This document shows, in pieces, positions 34,406 through 43,320 of a stretch of 64,000 bases of DNA (the first letter of the stretch is position 1; each line of letters opens with the position of its first letter). Source of the stretch: UMGS755 sp045602005 (GTDB lineage: Bacteria > Bacillota > Clostridia > UBA1381 > UBA9506); NCBI GenBank assembly GCA_045602005.1, contig JAZSAS010000087.1, positions 1 to 64,000 of the forward strand, given 5' to 3'. Below the pieces are notes generated by a model. That model saw only the letters and a list, made by a program, of their open reading frames with translations. It was not told the DNA's origin and did no database searches. The position numbers and the translations under genes were made by a program.

Positions 34406-34438
34406 ATCTTATTTAAAAAATTAAAGGAGGATATTTCC

Positions 34439-34822
34439 ATGAGAAAATTTATGATAAATGTAAACGGCAAATCCTATGAGGTTGATGTTGAAGAAATCAC
34501 CGGCGGTGCCGCTCCGGTTGCAATGGCTGCTCCTGCTGTTCCTGCTACACCCGCTAACCCTGCTGCTCCCGCAGCTGCTCCGGCTCCGGCTGCTTCCGGT
34601 GCTGCCGGCGCAGTTTCCGTTACTGCTCCCATGCCAGGCACAGTGCTGCAGGTTAAGGTTAAAGTTGGCGATGCTGTGAAATCCGGTCAGGCTGTTGTTG
34701 TTTTAGAGGCAATGAAAATGGAAAACGAAATTGTTGCTCCCCAAGACGGAACCATTGCTTCTGTCAACGTGTCACAGGGTGCTTCTGTTAACACCGGCGA
34801 CGTGCTGGTTACCCTGAACTAA
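34439..34822 (+). CDS. Biotin carrier protein of the decarboxylase complex
   Basis: 127 aa. Starts MRKFMINVNGKSYEVDVEEI, continues with an Ala/Pro hinge (about 20-60) and ends in a biotinyl domain with the acceptor Lys in EAMKMENEI (about residue 93). It ferries carboxybiotin between the carboxyltransferases and the membrane beta subunit. It is equivalent to MmdC or the 1.3S subunit of transcarboxylase. A strong AAAGGAGG precedes it. Confidence 0.93.
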   Translation: MRKFMINVNGKSYEVDVEEITGGAAPVAMAAPAVPATPANPAAPAAAPAPAASGAAGAVSVTAPMPGTVLQVKVKVGDAVKSGQAVVVLEAMKMENEIVAPQDGTIASVNVSQGASVNTGDVLVTLN

Positions 34823-34850
34823 GAGAGCATTTTTTGAAAGGGTGATTTAG

Positions 34851-36083
34851 TTGAATTTATTTATAGAAGGAATCACCAGCTTCATCCAAAGCACCGGTCT
34901 GGCAAAGATTTTTGCCGCCACAGCAGACACGCCTCTGGCCTTTGCCGGTGTGGATTTTGGAACCATTGTTATGCTGGTGGTTGCCTGCGTATTGATTTAT
35001 CTGGCAATCGGCAAGGAATTTGAGCCGTTGTTGCTCCTGCCTATCTCCTTTGGCATGTTGCTCGCCAATTTGCCCATGTCTAACCTGATGCACAATGTTT
35101 TGTTTGTGGGAAACGGCGAAGAGCACTTCGTTATGGATTTTGGCGAGATTCTGCATAACGGCGGTCTGCTTGACTTGTTATATTTAGGTGTTAAGCTGGG
35201 TATTTATCCCTCGCTGATATTCCTGGGCATCGGCGCCATGACAGATTTCTCTCCTCTGATTGCAAACCCCAAGAGCCTGCTTTTGGGCGCTGCCGCACAG
35301 TTGGGTGTGTTTGTTGCTTTCTTTGGTGCACTGTTCTTAGGTTTTAATATTTATGAAGCTATGAGCATTGGCATCATCGGCGGTGCTGATGGCCCCACAG
35401 CTATACTAGTGACTAAAACTCTGGCGGCCAGATTGCTGCCGGCCATTGCCATCGCAGCATATTCTTATATGGCGCTGATTCCCATTATTCAGCCGCCTAT
35501 CATGAAGCTGTTAACCACGAAAAAAGAGCGTTTGGTGAAAATGGAGCAACTCCGTCCCGTCAGCAAGCTGGAACGGCTGCTGTTCCCCATTGTTGTCACC
35601 ATTGTTGTGGCCTTAATTGTGCCTGATGCTGTGCCTTTGGTGGGTTGCCTGATGCTGGGTAACCTGATTAAAGAAAGCGGTGTTGCCGATCGTCTTTCCA
35701 AAACAGCTCAAAACGAACTGATGAACATTGTCACCATCTTTTTGGGCGTAACTGTTGGTGCAACCGCCTCAGCAGATACTTTCTTAAGAGCTCAAACGCT
35801 GTACATCGTTGTATTAGGCCTGGTGGCTTTCTCCATCAGCACTGCCGGCGGTTTGTTGCTCGGAAAACTGATGTATATTCTCACAAAAGGCAAGGTAAAC
35901 CCCTTAATCGGCTCTGCCGGCGTTTCTGCCGTGCCTATGGCAGCACGTGTGGCACAGTCCGTAGGGCAAAAAGAGGACCCCACCAACTTCTTGCTGATGC
36001 ATGCCATGGGTCCCAACGTAGCCGGCGTGATCGGCTCTGCCGTGGCAGCAGGTGTGTTCCTGGCTATGGCTAAGGTTCTGTAA
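34851..36083 (+). CDS. oadB: Sodium-translocating decarboxylase beta subunit
   Basis: 410 aa, integral membrane protein with about nine to eleven helices. The family signatures are present: DFGEILHNGGLLDLLYLGVK, GAMTDFSPLIANPK and GIIGGADGPTAI with the pump Asp, and NLIKESGVADRLSKTAQNEL near the middle. It decarboxylates carboxybiotin and exports Na+. The start is TTG 34851 behind AAAGGGTG. Shared by whatever carboxyltransferases load the biotin carrier. Could equally be named mmdB or gcdB. Confidence 0.92.
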   Translation: MNLFIEGITSFIQSTGLAKIFAATADTPLAFAGVDFGTIVMLVVACVLIYLAIGKEFEPLLLLPISFGMLLANLPMSNLMHNVLFVGNGEEHFVMDFGEILHNGGLLDLLYLGVKLGIYPSLIFLGIGAMTDFSPLIANPKSLLLGAAAQLGVFVAFFGALFLGFNIYEAMSIGIIGGADGPTAILVTKTLAARLLPAIAIAAYSYMALIPIIQPPIMKLLTTKKERLVKMEQLRPVSKLERLLFPIVVTIVVALIVPDAVPLVGCLMLGNLIKESGVADRLSKTAQNELMNIVTIFLGVTVGATASADTFLRAQTLYIVVLGLVAFSISTAGGLLLGKLMYILTKGKVNPLIGSAGVSAVPMAARVAQSVGQKEDPTNFLLMHAMGPNVAGVIGSAVAAGVFLAMAKVL

Positions 36084-36129
36084 ATTACACAAAGCAGTGT
36101 GACTTGCACTGCGGAAAGGGAACGAAATT

Positions 36130-37539
36130 ATGTCTACGAATCAAAAACCGGTTAAAATAACAGAAACCGTCCTTCGTGATGCACATCAGTCCCTGATTGC
36201 CACCAGAATGACCACTGAGGAAATTCTTCCCATTGTGGAAAAGCTGGATAAGGTCGGTTATCATTCCTTAGAAGCCTGGGGCGGCGCAACCTTTGACAGC
36301 TGCCTGCGGTTTCTGAACGAAGACCCTTGGGAGCGGTTGCGGAAAATTCGTGACTGTGCTAAAAACACGAAATTGCAAATGCTGTTTCGGGGTCAAAATA
36401 TCTTAGGCTATAAAAACTATGCTGACGATGTGGTTGAATATTTTGTTCAAAAATCTCTGGCAAACGGCATTGACATCATTCGTATCTTCGACGCTTTAAA
36501 TGATGTGCGTAACTTAAAGTGTGCTATCAACGCCTGCCAGAAGGAAAACGGCCACGTGCAGGCGGTTGTCTGCTACACCATCAGCCCGGTTCACAATATT
36601 GAATCCTATGTAAAAATGTCAAAAGAACTGGAAGAAATGGGAGCCAACTCCATCTGCATTAAGGACATGGCAGGTTTGCTTCTGCCCTATGAGGCTTATG
36701 ACCTGGTAAAGGCCATGAAAGAAACCGTAAAAATCCCCATTCAGCTCCACACGCACTACACCAGCGGTGTTGCCTCAATGACCTATTTAAAGGCCATTGA
36801 AGCCGGCATTGATGTGGTTGACTGTGCCATTTCTCCTCTGGCTCTGGGCACTTCTCAGCCGGCCACCGAACCTTTGGTTAAGACCCTGCAGGGCACGCCC
36901 TATGACACAGGCTACGACCTTGATCTTTTATCTGAAATTGCTGACTATTTCCGTCCTCTGCGTGAGGAATATCTCTCCAGCGGTTTATTAAACCCCAAGA
37001 TGCTGGGCGTTGACGTGAACACCCTGCTCTATCAGGTCCCCGGCGGCATGCTGTCTAACCTAGTTTCTCAGCTTAAACAGCAGGGCAAGGAAGATAAGCT
37101 TGAAGAAGTTTTGAAAGAAGTACCCCGTGTCCGTGAGGACCTAGGCTTCCCCCCGCTGGTAACACCCACCAGCCAAATTGTGGGCACTCAGGCTGTTTTA
37201 AACGTGATTATGGGCGAGCGGTATAAGATGGTTACCAAAGAAACAAAAGGCATTGTCAAGGGCGAATACGGCAAAACACCTGTACCCATTAAAGACGACT
37301 TTGCAAAGAAAATCATTGGCGATGAGCCCCGCATCACCTGCCGTCCGGCTGACCAGATTCCCCCTGAGCTTGATGGTCTGCGTGATAAAATTAAAGAATA
37401 TATTGAACAGGATGAGGATGTTCTTTCCTATGCATTGTTTGACCAGGTTGCCGTGAAATTCTTTGAACAGCGCCGTGCCGAAAAATATAAGCTGGACAAA
37501 GACCTGATGAACATGGAAGAAATGACGCATCCCATCTAA
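36130..37539 (+). CDS. oadA: Oxaloacetate decarboxylase alpha / transcarboxylase 5S-type carboxyltransferase
   Basis: 469 aa, TIM-barrel carboxyltransferase (HMGL-like) plus a conserved PYC/OadA domain, without a C-terminal biotinyl domain. Motifs: TETVLRDAHQSLIATRM, WGGATFDSCLRFLNEDPW, MLFRGQN, RIFDALND, KDMAG and LHTHYTSG (metal-site Asp, Lys and His). It takes CO2 from oxaloacetate to carrier biotin, giving pyruvate. The lack of its own biotinyl domain means it must use the carrier encoded three genes upstream, as the 5S subunit of transcarboxylase does. Last gene of the operon, before a terminator. Confidence 0.9.
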   Translation: MSTNQKPVKITETVLRDAHQSLIATRMTTEEILPIVEKLDKVGYHSLEAWGGATFDSCLRFLNEDPWERLRKIRDCAKNTKLQMLFRGQNILGYKNYADDVVEYFVQKSLANGIDIIRIFDALNDVRNLKCAINACQKENGHVQAVVCYTISPVHNIESYVKMSKELEEMGANSICIKDMAGLLLPYEAYDLVKAMKETVKIPIQLHTHYTSGVASMTYLKAIEAGIDVVDCAISPLALGTSQPATEPLVKTLQGTPYDTGYDLDLLSEIADYFRPLREEYLSSGLLNPKMLGVDVNTLLYQVPGGMLSNLVSQLKQQGKEDKLEEVLKEVPRVREDLGFPPLVTPTSQIVGTQAVLNVIMGERYKMVTKETKGIVKGEYGKTPVPIKDDFAKKIIGDEPRITCRPADQIPPELDGLRDKIKEYIEQDEDVLSYALFDQVAVKFFEQRRAEKYKLDKDLMNMEEMTHPI

Positions 37540-37598
37540 TAAAAACATTCGGCGAAAAAAAATGAGGGGTCTACCCTAATCATTTCATAAAAACACAT

Positions 37599-37637
37599 AA
37601 ACCGAGCGAGGCTTTTAGTGCGAGCCGCTCGGTTTTT
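37599..37637 (+). terminator. Terminator of the decarboxylase operon
   Basis: AACCGAGCG pairs with CGCTCGGTT around a 17-nt loop, followed by TTTTTG. Confidence 0.85.
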
Positions 37638-37692
37638 GTTTTGACCGATGTATTAAGAATGCTCTCCTCTGCACGAAATCTGTGAAATTCCC

Positions 37693-37721
37693 TTGCAATG
37701 CATCGAAAGGTTTAGTATAAT
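37693..37721 (+). promoter_or_regulatory. Promoter of the MFS transporter gene
   Basis: -35 TTGCAA (37693-37698), 17-bp spacer, -10 TATAAT (37716-37721). Confidence 0.7.
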
Positions 37722-37760
37722 ATAAAAAGCTAACAAACCAAAAGGCGAGGAGCGTTTTAC

Positions 37761-39014
37761 GTGAAAGGACATTTAGAGAACGAAAAAATCAGCTGGCTGG
37801 CATTTTTCTCTGCCGCCATAACCTATGTGATTGTTTGCATGACAAAAAACACTTATGCCTCCGCTATTGCAGCCATTGTGCAAGAGGGAATGTTAACCAA
37901 AGCGGATGCAGGCGTGATCAATGCCAGTTTTTATTTGTTCTATGGTTGCACACAGCTGTTTGGTGGCTCTCTTTCCGACCGTTTCTCACCCTTCACGATT
38001 TTAACAATCAGCCTAGTTGGAAACCTGGCCTGCAATGTTGCCATGGCGTTATCTGGTTCCTTCACCGCCCTGCTCATTGTCTGGAGCATTAACGGCCTTG
38101 CACAGTTTGGCGTCTGGCCTGCAGTTGTGAAAATTATTGCCTCGGTTATTATGCCGGCACACAGGCAGAAATCAATGTTTTACATCTCCTTTACCTTTTC
38201 TGCCGGCGCTTTCCTCAGCTATCTCACCGCTATGATTGTGCTGAAATTCGGCACATGGCAGCACCTGTTTTGGACCTCTGCCGTTGCCTTGCTATTCGTT
38301 GGCATTTTCCTTGTGATTTCCACAAAACGAATTCGGGCAAATATGGTACCCGATACACCGGATATGGTAAAGTCTCCAAAAGAAAAGGAACTGTCCCAGC
38401 AAAAAACACCTCTTGTAAAGCTCCTGTTTGCCAGCGGACTTATTTTCATTTTCGTGCCCGCACTGGTACGTTGCATGCTGGACATCGGCGTGAAAAGCTG
38501 GGTGCCTACCATGATTATGGAAAGCTATAGCAATGTTTCCCCCAGCTTTGCCAGCATGCTAACTTCTCTCCTGTTTGTTTTGAATCTGACAGCGGTTTTC
38601 TTTGTCAACTGGCTGTATCCCCGCCGCTGTCAAAATATTGCCGGTGCAATTGGCATTTTCTTTATAATATCATTGCCGTTTTTGATGTTGATTGTGCTGA
38701 CAGGCAAGGTGCATTTAATGCTGATAACCGCCGCCATGGCACTGGTAACCACCTTCATGACCAGTGCAAGTCAACTTTTGAATGTGATTCTGCCGGCAGC
38801 CTTTGCAAAACAAGGAAGAACCGGCACCATTGCAGGAATTCTCAATGCCTTTGGCGCCTTTGGATGCATGCTGGGCAGCTTTGTCTATGGTTATACAGCT
38901 GAATATTTCGGCTGGACCACCACGGCCTTTCTCTGGGTGATGCTGGCTGTTATTACCATCATGTTTTGTTTAATAGCCCTGCCCTTGTGGAATCGGTTTA
39001 CTGAAAACGAATAA
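37761..39014 (+). CDS. MFS transporter, organophosphate-antiporter-like
   Basis: 417 aa with twelve predicted membrane helices split by a basic cytoplasmic loop (KRIRANMVPDTPDMVKSPKEKELS). The loop between helices 2 and 3 reads GGSLSDRFSPF, an MFS signature. Helix 4-5 region INGLAQFGVWPAVVKIIASVI with following PAHRQK resembles the GlpT/UhpT branch, but the substrate cannot be told. GTG start 37761 after GAGGAG. Monocistronic, with its own promoter and terminator. Confidence 0.8.
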   Translation: MKGHLENEKISWLAFFSAAITYVIVCMTKNTYASAIAAIVQEGMLTKADAGVINASFYLFYGCTQLFGGSLSDRFSPFTILTISLVGNLACNVAMALSGSFTALLIVWSINGLAQFGVWPAVVKIIASVIMPAHRQKSMFYISFTFSAGAFLSYLTAMIVLKFGTWQHLFWTSAVALLFVGIFLVISTKRIRANMVPDTPDMVKSPKEKELSQQKTPLVKLLFASGLIFIFVPALVRCMLDIGVKSWVPTMIMESYSNVSPSFASMLTSLLFVLNLTAVFFVNWLYPRRCQNIAGAIGIFFIISLPFLMLIVLTGKVHLMLITAAMALVTTFMTSASQLLNVILPAAFAKQGRTGTIAGILNAFGAFGCMLGSFVYGYTAEYFGWTTTAFLWVMLAVITIMFCLIALPLWNRFTENE

Positions 39015-39015
39015 T

Positions 39016-39057
39016 AAAAAAACGGTGTGTTATCTGATTCATAACACGCCGTTTTTT
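39016..39057. terminator. Bidirectional terminator between MFS gene and khpA
   Basis: AAAACGGTGTGTTAT pairs with ATAACACGCCGTTTT; A and T runs on both sides let it serve both convergent transcripts. Confidence 0.85.
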
Positions 39058-39058
39058 A

Positions 39059-39286
39059 TTAAATAATGTCCACGACAACACGCTTGTTGTCACGGCTGGC
39101 AGCAGCCTGCATAACCTTTCTGATGGATTGTGCAATTCTGCCCTTTTTGCCAATGACCTTACCCATATCCCCCTCGGCAACCCGGAGTTCCAGCGTTACG
39201 ACATCTTCTGCCTCAGCCTCTCTCACGTCTACCGCATCAGGATAATCCACTAAGGATTTGGCAATAACCTCCAACAATTCTTTCAT
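39059..39286 (-). CDS. khpA: KH-domain RNA-binding protein KhpA (YlqC)
   Basis: 75 aa. A single KH domain with the GxxG loop in GKVIGKKGRIAQSIRK and flanking strand VTLELRVAEGDMG. Small single-KH proteins act with KhpB on mRNAs in Gram-positives. AGGAGG at 8 nt. It follows rpsP as is usual. The operon ends here, whereas rimM and trmD normally come next. Confidence 0.92.
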   Translation of the reverse strand: MKELLEVIAKSLVDYPDAVDVREAEAEDVVTLELRVAEGDMGKVIGKKGRIAQSIRKVMQAAASRDNKRVVVDII

Positions 39287-39321
39287 GTTGTTAGCCTCCT
39301 ACATGCATCGAAATTGCCTTA

Positions 39322-39567
39322 TTACTGAATGATGCCGCTCTTTTTCAGCAAGCTCTTTACAGTGTCTGTGGGCTGTGCGCCGTTTCCTAACCATTTCTGC
39401 GCTTTCTCTGCATCAATTTTAATTTCAGAGGGGCTTGTCAGCGGATTGTAGGTTCCGATTTCCTCGATGAATCTACCATCTCTGGGATATCTGGAATCTG
39501 CAACAACAACTCTGTAAAAAGGAGCCTTCTTTGCACCCATTCTTCTCAGTCTGATTTTAACTGCCAT
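39322..39567 (-). CDS. rpsP: 30S ribosomal protein S16
   Basis: 81 aa, complete. MAVKIRLRRMGAKKAPFYRV with SRYPRDGRFIEEIGTYNP is invariant in S16. ATG 39567 has AGGAGGTG at 6 nt; an upstream in-frame start (MKYM) lies inside the ribosome site and is rejected. Between ffh and khpA in the classic order. Confidence 0.97.
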   Translation of the reverse strand: MAVKIRLRRMGAKKAPFYRVVVADSRYPRDGRFIEEIGTYNPLTSPSEIKIDAEKAQKWLGNGAQPTDTVKSLLKKSGIIQ

Positions 39568-39616
39568 GTATTTCACCTCCTAATAACTGTCAATTCTATT
39601 TAAACCACCAGGTAGT

Positions 39617-40951
39617 TTAACGCTTTTTCTTTCGTTTCATCATGCGGCCCATAGCTCCGCCGGAAAACTGTTTCATCATTTTTTGCATCTGCTCAAACTG
39701 CTTGAGCAGCTGATTAACCTCCTGCACTGTATTGCCGCTGCCGGCTGCGATCCGCTTTTTCCGGCTGGCATTGATAATGTCAGGACGTTGACGTTCTTTC
39801 TTCGTCATAGACTGAATAATGGCTTCCACCCGCAAGAGCCGGCGGTCATCTAAATCCACCTCATCCAGTGCTTTTGCATTCACACCCGGAATCATTTTCA
39901 CCAACTGTGACAGCGGACCCATTTTTTTCATTTGCTGCAATTGGTCGAGAAAATCTTCCAAATCAAATTGATTTTTTCTGAGTTTTTCCTCCAGTGCCGC
40001 TGCTGATTTATCATCAATGGCCTGCTGCGCCTTTTCAATCAAAGAAAGCACATCACCGCTGCCTAAAATACGGGAAGCCATTCGTTCCGGATGAAAAACC
40101 TCAATATCAGATAATTTCTCGCCAACACCCACAAATTTAATCGGCTTACCGGTGACTGCCTTAACTGACAATGCCGCACCGCCACGGGTGTCACCATCCA
40201 GCTTGGTCATAATCACACCGGTGATTTCCAGCCGGCTGTTAAAGGTTTCTGCAATATTCACCGCATCCTGACCGGTCATTGCATCAATCACCAGCAGAAT
40301 TTCCTCCGGTTCAACTGCAGCCTTAACGTCCTCCAGTTCCTGCATCAATAAATCGTCAATATGCAAACGGCCGGCAGTATCAATAATAACAAAATCGTTG
40401 CCGTGGGCCTTGGCATGCTCCACCGCCGCCTTCGCAATGGCCACAGCACTTTTTGACTCCTCCATTTTAAAGACGGGCACATCAATCTGCTTGCCCACAA
40501 CCTCCAACTGCCGAATAGCAGCAGGACGATAAATATCACAAGCCACCAGCAAGGGGCGTTTATTATGTTGCTTGCGCATATACCCTGCTAATTTGGCGCA
40601 AAAAGTGGTTTTTCCGGCACCTTGCAAGCCCGCCATCATTACGATAGCCGGGGTGCGCTTACCAAACTCAATTCGGGCATTTTCACCGCCCATCAGGGCC
40701 GTTAGCTCATCGTTGACAATTTTAATAATCTGTTGGCCGGGCGTCAGGCTTTCAAGCACAGCAGCACCCATGGCACGCTCTGTGACCTTGCTGATAAACT
40801 CCTTAACAACCTTAAAGTTTACATCGGCCTCTAAAAGCGCCAGCTTAATCTCGCGCATGGATTCTTTTAAATCCTTCTCCGTGACAATGCCTTTGCCCTT
40901 TAATTTTTTAAAAGCCATGCTCAGCTTTTCAGATAGACTTTCAAATGCCAC
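39617..40951 (-). CDS. ffh: Signal recognition particle protein Ffh
   Basis: 444 aa, GTPase that binds signal sequences with 4.5S/scRNA and docks nascent membrane proteins at FtsY. N domain 1-90, G domain with P-loop GLQGAGKTT, DTAGR and TKLDGD, and a methionine-rich M domain (about 300-430) with the RNA-binding region RKKRIAAGSGNTVQEV. GTG 40951 is chosen: AAGGAGG is 8 nt upstream and the product then starts MAFESLSEKL, the family N-terminus; ATG 40957 would leave only 2 nt. Co-transcribed with ylxM. Confidence 0.96.
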   Translation of the reverse strand: MAFESLSEKLSMAFKKLKGKGIVTEKDLKESMREIKLALLEADVNFKVVKEFISKVTERAMGAAVLESLTPGQQIIKIVNDELTALMGGENARIEFGKRTPAIVMMAGLQGAGKTTFCAKLAGYMRKQHNKRPLLVACDIYRPAAIRQLEVVGKQIDVPVFKMEESKSAVAIAKAAVEHAKAHGNDFVIIDTAGRLHIDDLLMQELEDVKAAVEPEEILLVIDAMTGQDAVNIAETFNSRLEITGVIMTKLDGDTRGGAALSVKAVTGKPIKFVGVGEKLSDIEVFHPERMASRILGSGDVLSLIEKAQQAIDDKSAAALEEKLRKNQFDLEDFLDQLQQMKKMGPLSQLVKMIPGVNAKALDEVDLDDRRLLRVEAIIQSMTKKERQRPDIINASRKKRIAAGSGNTVQEVNQLLKQFEQMQKMMKQFSGGAMGRMMKRKKKR

Positions 40952-40975
40952 TGCCATGGCCTCCTTTTCGGTAAA

Positions 40976-41344
40976 TTACAGCTCTTCCATAAATTTTTTC
41001 AGCTTTTCCTCCAGCTCAGAAAAAGCCTCTGAAAGCTTTTGAGAATGCACATACGTCCGCTCATACTTATGCATGGCAGCCACATCCTCCAAAACCTCTT
41101 GCAGGCGCTCCTCCTGATCCATAAAGCGGTTCACCAGCCCAAGCTGCTCCTCCATGGAAAATAACAGCTTTTCCCCACGCTTAATAGCATCACGCACGCC
41201 CTGCCGGGAAATGCCAAGAGGTTCTGCAATTTCAGCCAGTGACAAATCTTCATTATAATACAGGTCAATGGCCTGAGCCTGTTTGGGGGTTAAAAGCTCT
41301 CCGTAAAAATCATAAAGCATGGCAATGCTCAAATCTTTACTCAT
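40976..41344 (-). CDS. ylxM: YlxM-family helix-turn-helix protein (UPF0122)
   Basis: 122 aa. A sigma-70 region-4-like helix-turn-helix (LTPKQAQAIDLYYNEDLSLAEIAEPLGISRQGVRDAIKRGE) followed by a coiled-coil tail. It always precedes ffh in Firmicutes and is thought to act with the SRP. AGGAGGG before ATG 41344; its own promoter is 55 nt upstream. Confidence 0.94.
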   Translation of the reverse strand: MSKDLSIAMLYDFYGELLTPKQAQAIDLYYNEDLSLAEIAEPLGISRQGVRDAIKRGEKLLFSMEEQLGLVNRFMDQEERLQEVLEDVAAMHKYERTYVHSQKLSEAFSELEEKLKKFMEEL

Positions 41345-41398
41345 TTAGAACCCTCCTGTTCTCTCTTGTGTAAAGGCTTCCCCCTGTACACCCATACT

Positions 41399-41427
41399 AT
41401 TGTACAGGATTCTTCTTCATTTGTCAA
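41399..41427 (-). promoter_or_regulatory. Promoter of ylxM-ffh-rpsP-khpA
   Basis: Minus strand -35 TTGACA (41422-41427), 17-bp spacer, -10 TACAAT (41399-41404). Confidence 0.85.
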
Positions 41428-41482
41428 GTATTTTCTTGATTTTTTATTGAAAAAATTTTTTTATATTTTTTTAAAAAAACTG

Positions 41483-41511
41483 TTGCTTTTTTTGTTTTAA
41501 TATGGTAAAAT
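41483..41511 (+). promoter_or_regulatory. Promoter of rpsT
   Basis: -35 TTGCTT (41483-41488), 17-bp spacer, extended -10 TGGTAAAAT (hexamer 41506-41511). Confidence 0.65.
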
Positions 41512-41547
41512 ATTAGAAGTCATTTTAGAGACATGGAGGTGAACGAT

Positions 41548-41814
41548 TTGCCTAACATTAAATCCGCTAAAAAAAGAGTTAAGGTCATCAAAACGAAAAC
41601 GCTTCGCAACCAGATGATTAAGTCTGCTGTAAAAACATATATTAAGAAGTTCGAGGCAGCGGCTGCTTCCGGCGATAAGGCCGTAGCACAGCCCGCTTTT
41701 AACCTGGCTGTCAAGAAAATTGACATGGCTGTCAGCAAGGGTGTTATGAAGAAGAACACCGCTTCCAGAAGAAAGTCCCGTCTGGCGCTGATGCTTAATA
41801 AGGTTGGCGCATAA
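41548..41814 (+). CDS. rpsT: 30S ribosomal protein S20
   Basis: 88 aa, complete. TTG 41548 gives MPNIKSAKKRVKV, the standard S20 start, with GGAGGTG 6 nt upstream. The in-frame ATG 41533 is inside the ribosome site and is not the start. The rest (KTLRNQMIKSAVKTYIKKFE, MKKNTASRRKSRLALMLNK) is typical. Encoded alone with its own promoter and terminator. Confidence 0.96.
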   Translation: MPNIKSAKKRVKVIKTKTLRNQMIKSAVKTYIKKFEAAAASGDKAVAQPAFNLAVKKIDMAVSKGVMKKNTASRRKSRLALMLNKVGA

Positions 41815-41829
41815 GTTTTGAAACAATTA

Positions 41830-41868
41830 CTTACGGCATGGATAAAAATCCGTGCCGTAAGTTTTTTT
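41830..41868 (+). terminator. Terminator of rpsT
   Basis: CTTACGGCATGGAT pairs with ATCCGTGCCGTAAG around AAAA, followed by TTTTTTT. Confidence 0.9.
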
Positions 41869-41926
41869 ATGCCTTTAGATATGGAAATAAATATCCTTTC
41901 GCAAATCGAATGGTTTTTATTATACA

Positions 41927-41964
41927 AAAAAAACAGCGGCATCGTCTTTAGATGCCGCTGTTTT
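41927..41964 (-). terminator. Terminator of the glycolytic operon
   Basis: AAAACAGCGGCATC pairs with GATGCCGCTGTTTT; on the minus strand it is followed by TTTTGTATAA. It lies 15 nt after the eno stop. Confidence 0.9.
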
Positions 41965-41978
41965 ATAAAGCTTATGGC

Positions 41979-43295
41979 TTATTTGTTTTTCAGGTTGAAC
42001 CAAGCGTTGATACCGGGATAGTAAGCAACGTCACCCAGTTCTTCCTCAATTCTCAGAAGCTGATTGTATTTTGCAACACGGTCAGTTCTGGAAGGTGCAC
42101 CGGTTTTAATCTGGCCAGAGTTTGTAGCAACAGCGATGTCAGCGATGGTAGCATCTTCTGTTTCACCACTTCTGTGAGAAGTAACAGCGGTGTAACCAGC
42201 ACGGTTAGCCATTTCAATAGCTTCCAGTGTTTCGGTCAGTGTACCAATCTGGTTAACCTTAATCAGAATGGAGTTGGCAACACCCAGCTCAATACCCTTC
42301 TTCAGACGCTCAGTGTTGGTAACAAACAGGTCATCACCAACCAGCTGAATCTTATCACCCAGCTTGTCGGTCAGAATCTTCCATGCATCCCAGTCCTCTT
42401 CGGCAACGCCGTCTTCCAGAGAAATGATAGGATATTTAGCAGCCAGATTCTCCCAGTAAGCAACAATTTCGTCACGGGTCATGAAGATATCGGTCTTCCA
42501 GAAATAATATCCGTCTTTACCAATCTTCTTAGCTTCCTCAAACATTTCGGTAGCAGCAGCATCAATTGCGATTCTGAAGTCATCGCCGGGCTTAAAGCCA
42601 GCCTTCTCAACAGCCTCAACAATCACCTGAATTGCTTCCTCATCGCTCTTTAAGTTAGGAGCAAAGCCACCCTCGTCACCAACAGCGGTGCTGTAGCCCT
42701 TGCCCTTTAACACGCTCTTTAAGTTATGGAATACTTCTGCACACCATCTCAGTGCTTCACGGAAAGAGGTAGCACCAACAGGCATAATCATGAATTCCTG
42801 AATGTTTACGCTGTTGTCAGCATGCTTACCGCCGTTGATGATGTTCATCATGGGAACGGGGAAGGTTTTAGCGTTGCAACCGCCAATGTAGTTATACAGG
42901 CTAACACCTAAAGATTCAGCAGCAGCCTTAGCACAAGCCAGGGATACGCCTAAAATAGCATTAGCGCCCAGACGACCCTTGTTGGGGGTGCCGTCTAATT
43001 CAATCATGGCACGGTCAATTGCAATCTGGTCTAAAACGTTCATGCCGATAACCGCCTCAGCGATTTCGCCATTCACGTTGTCAACAGCCTTGCAAACGCC
43101 CTTGCCCAGGTATTTGCTCTTGTCACCATCACGAAGCTCAACAGCCTCAAAAGCACCGGTAGAAGCACCGGAGGGTACGGAAGCACGGCCAACATAACCA
43201 TCTTCTGTATAAACCTCTACTTCAACGGTAGGATTGCCTCTGGAATCCAGAATTTCTCTTGCCACTACATCGATAATCTCAATGTATTGTTTCAT
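41979..43295 (-). CDS. eno: Enolase
   Basis: 438 aa. Converts 2-phosphoglycerate to phosphoenolpyruvate with Mg2+. Landmarks: REILDSRGNPTVEVEV, SGASTGAFEAVELRDGD, GDEGGFAP, SLEDGVAEEDW, QLVGDDLFVTN, ILIKVNQIGTLTET and SHRSGETED. AGGAGG at 8 nt before ATG 43295. Last gene of the pgk/tpi-gpmI-eno operon. Confidence 0.97.
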   Translation of the reverse strand: MKQYIEIIDVVAREILDSRGNPTVEVEVYTEDGYVGRASVPSGASTGAFEAVELRDGDKSKYLGKGVCKAVDNVNGEIAEAVIGMNVLDQIAIDRAMIELDGTPNKGRLGANAILGVSLACAKAAAESLGVSLYNYIGGCNAKTFPVPMMNIINGGKHADNSVNIQEFMIMPVGATSFREALRWCAEVFHNLKSVLKGKGYSTAVGDEGGFAPNLKSDEEAIQVIVEAVEKAGFKPGDDFRIAIDAAATEMFEEAKKIGKDGYYFWKTDIFMTRDEIVAYWENLAAKYPIISLEDGVAEEDWDAWKILTDKLGDKIQLVGDDLFVTNTERLKKGIELGVANSILIKVNQIGTLTETLEAIEMANRAGYTAVTSHRSGETEDATIADIAVATNSGQIKTGAPSRTDRVAKYNQLLRIEEELGDVAYYPGINAWFNLKNK

Positions 43296-43320
43296 GTTTT
43301 TTTCCTCCTAAAAAATTTTT

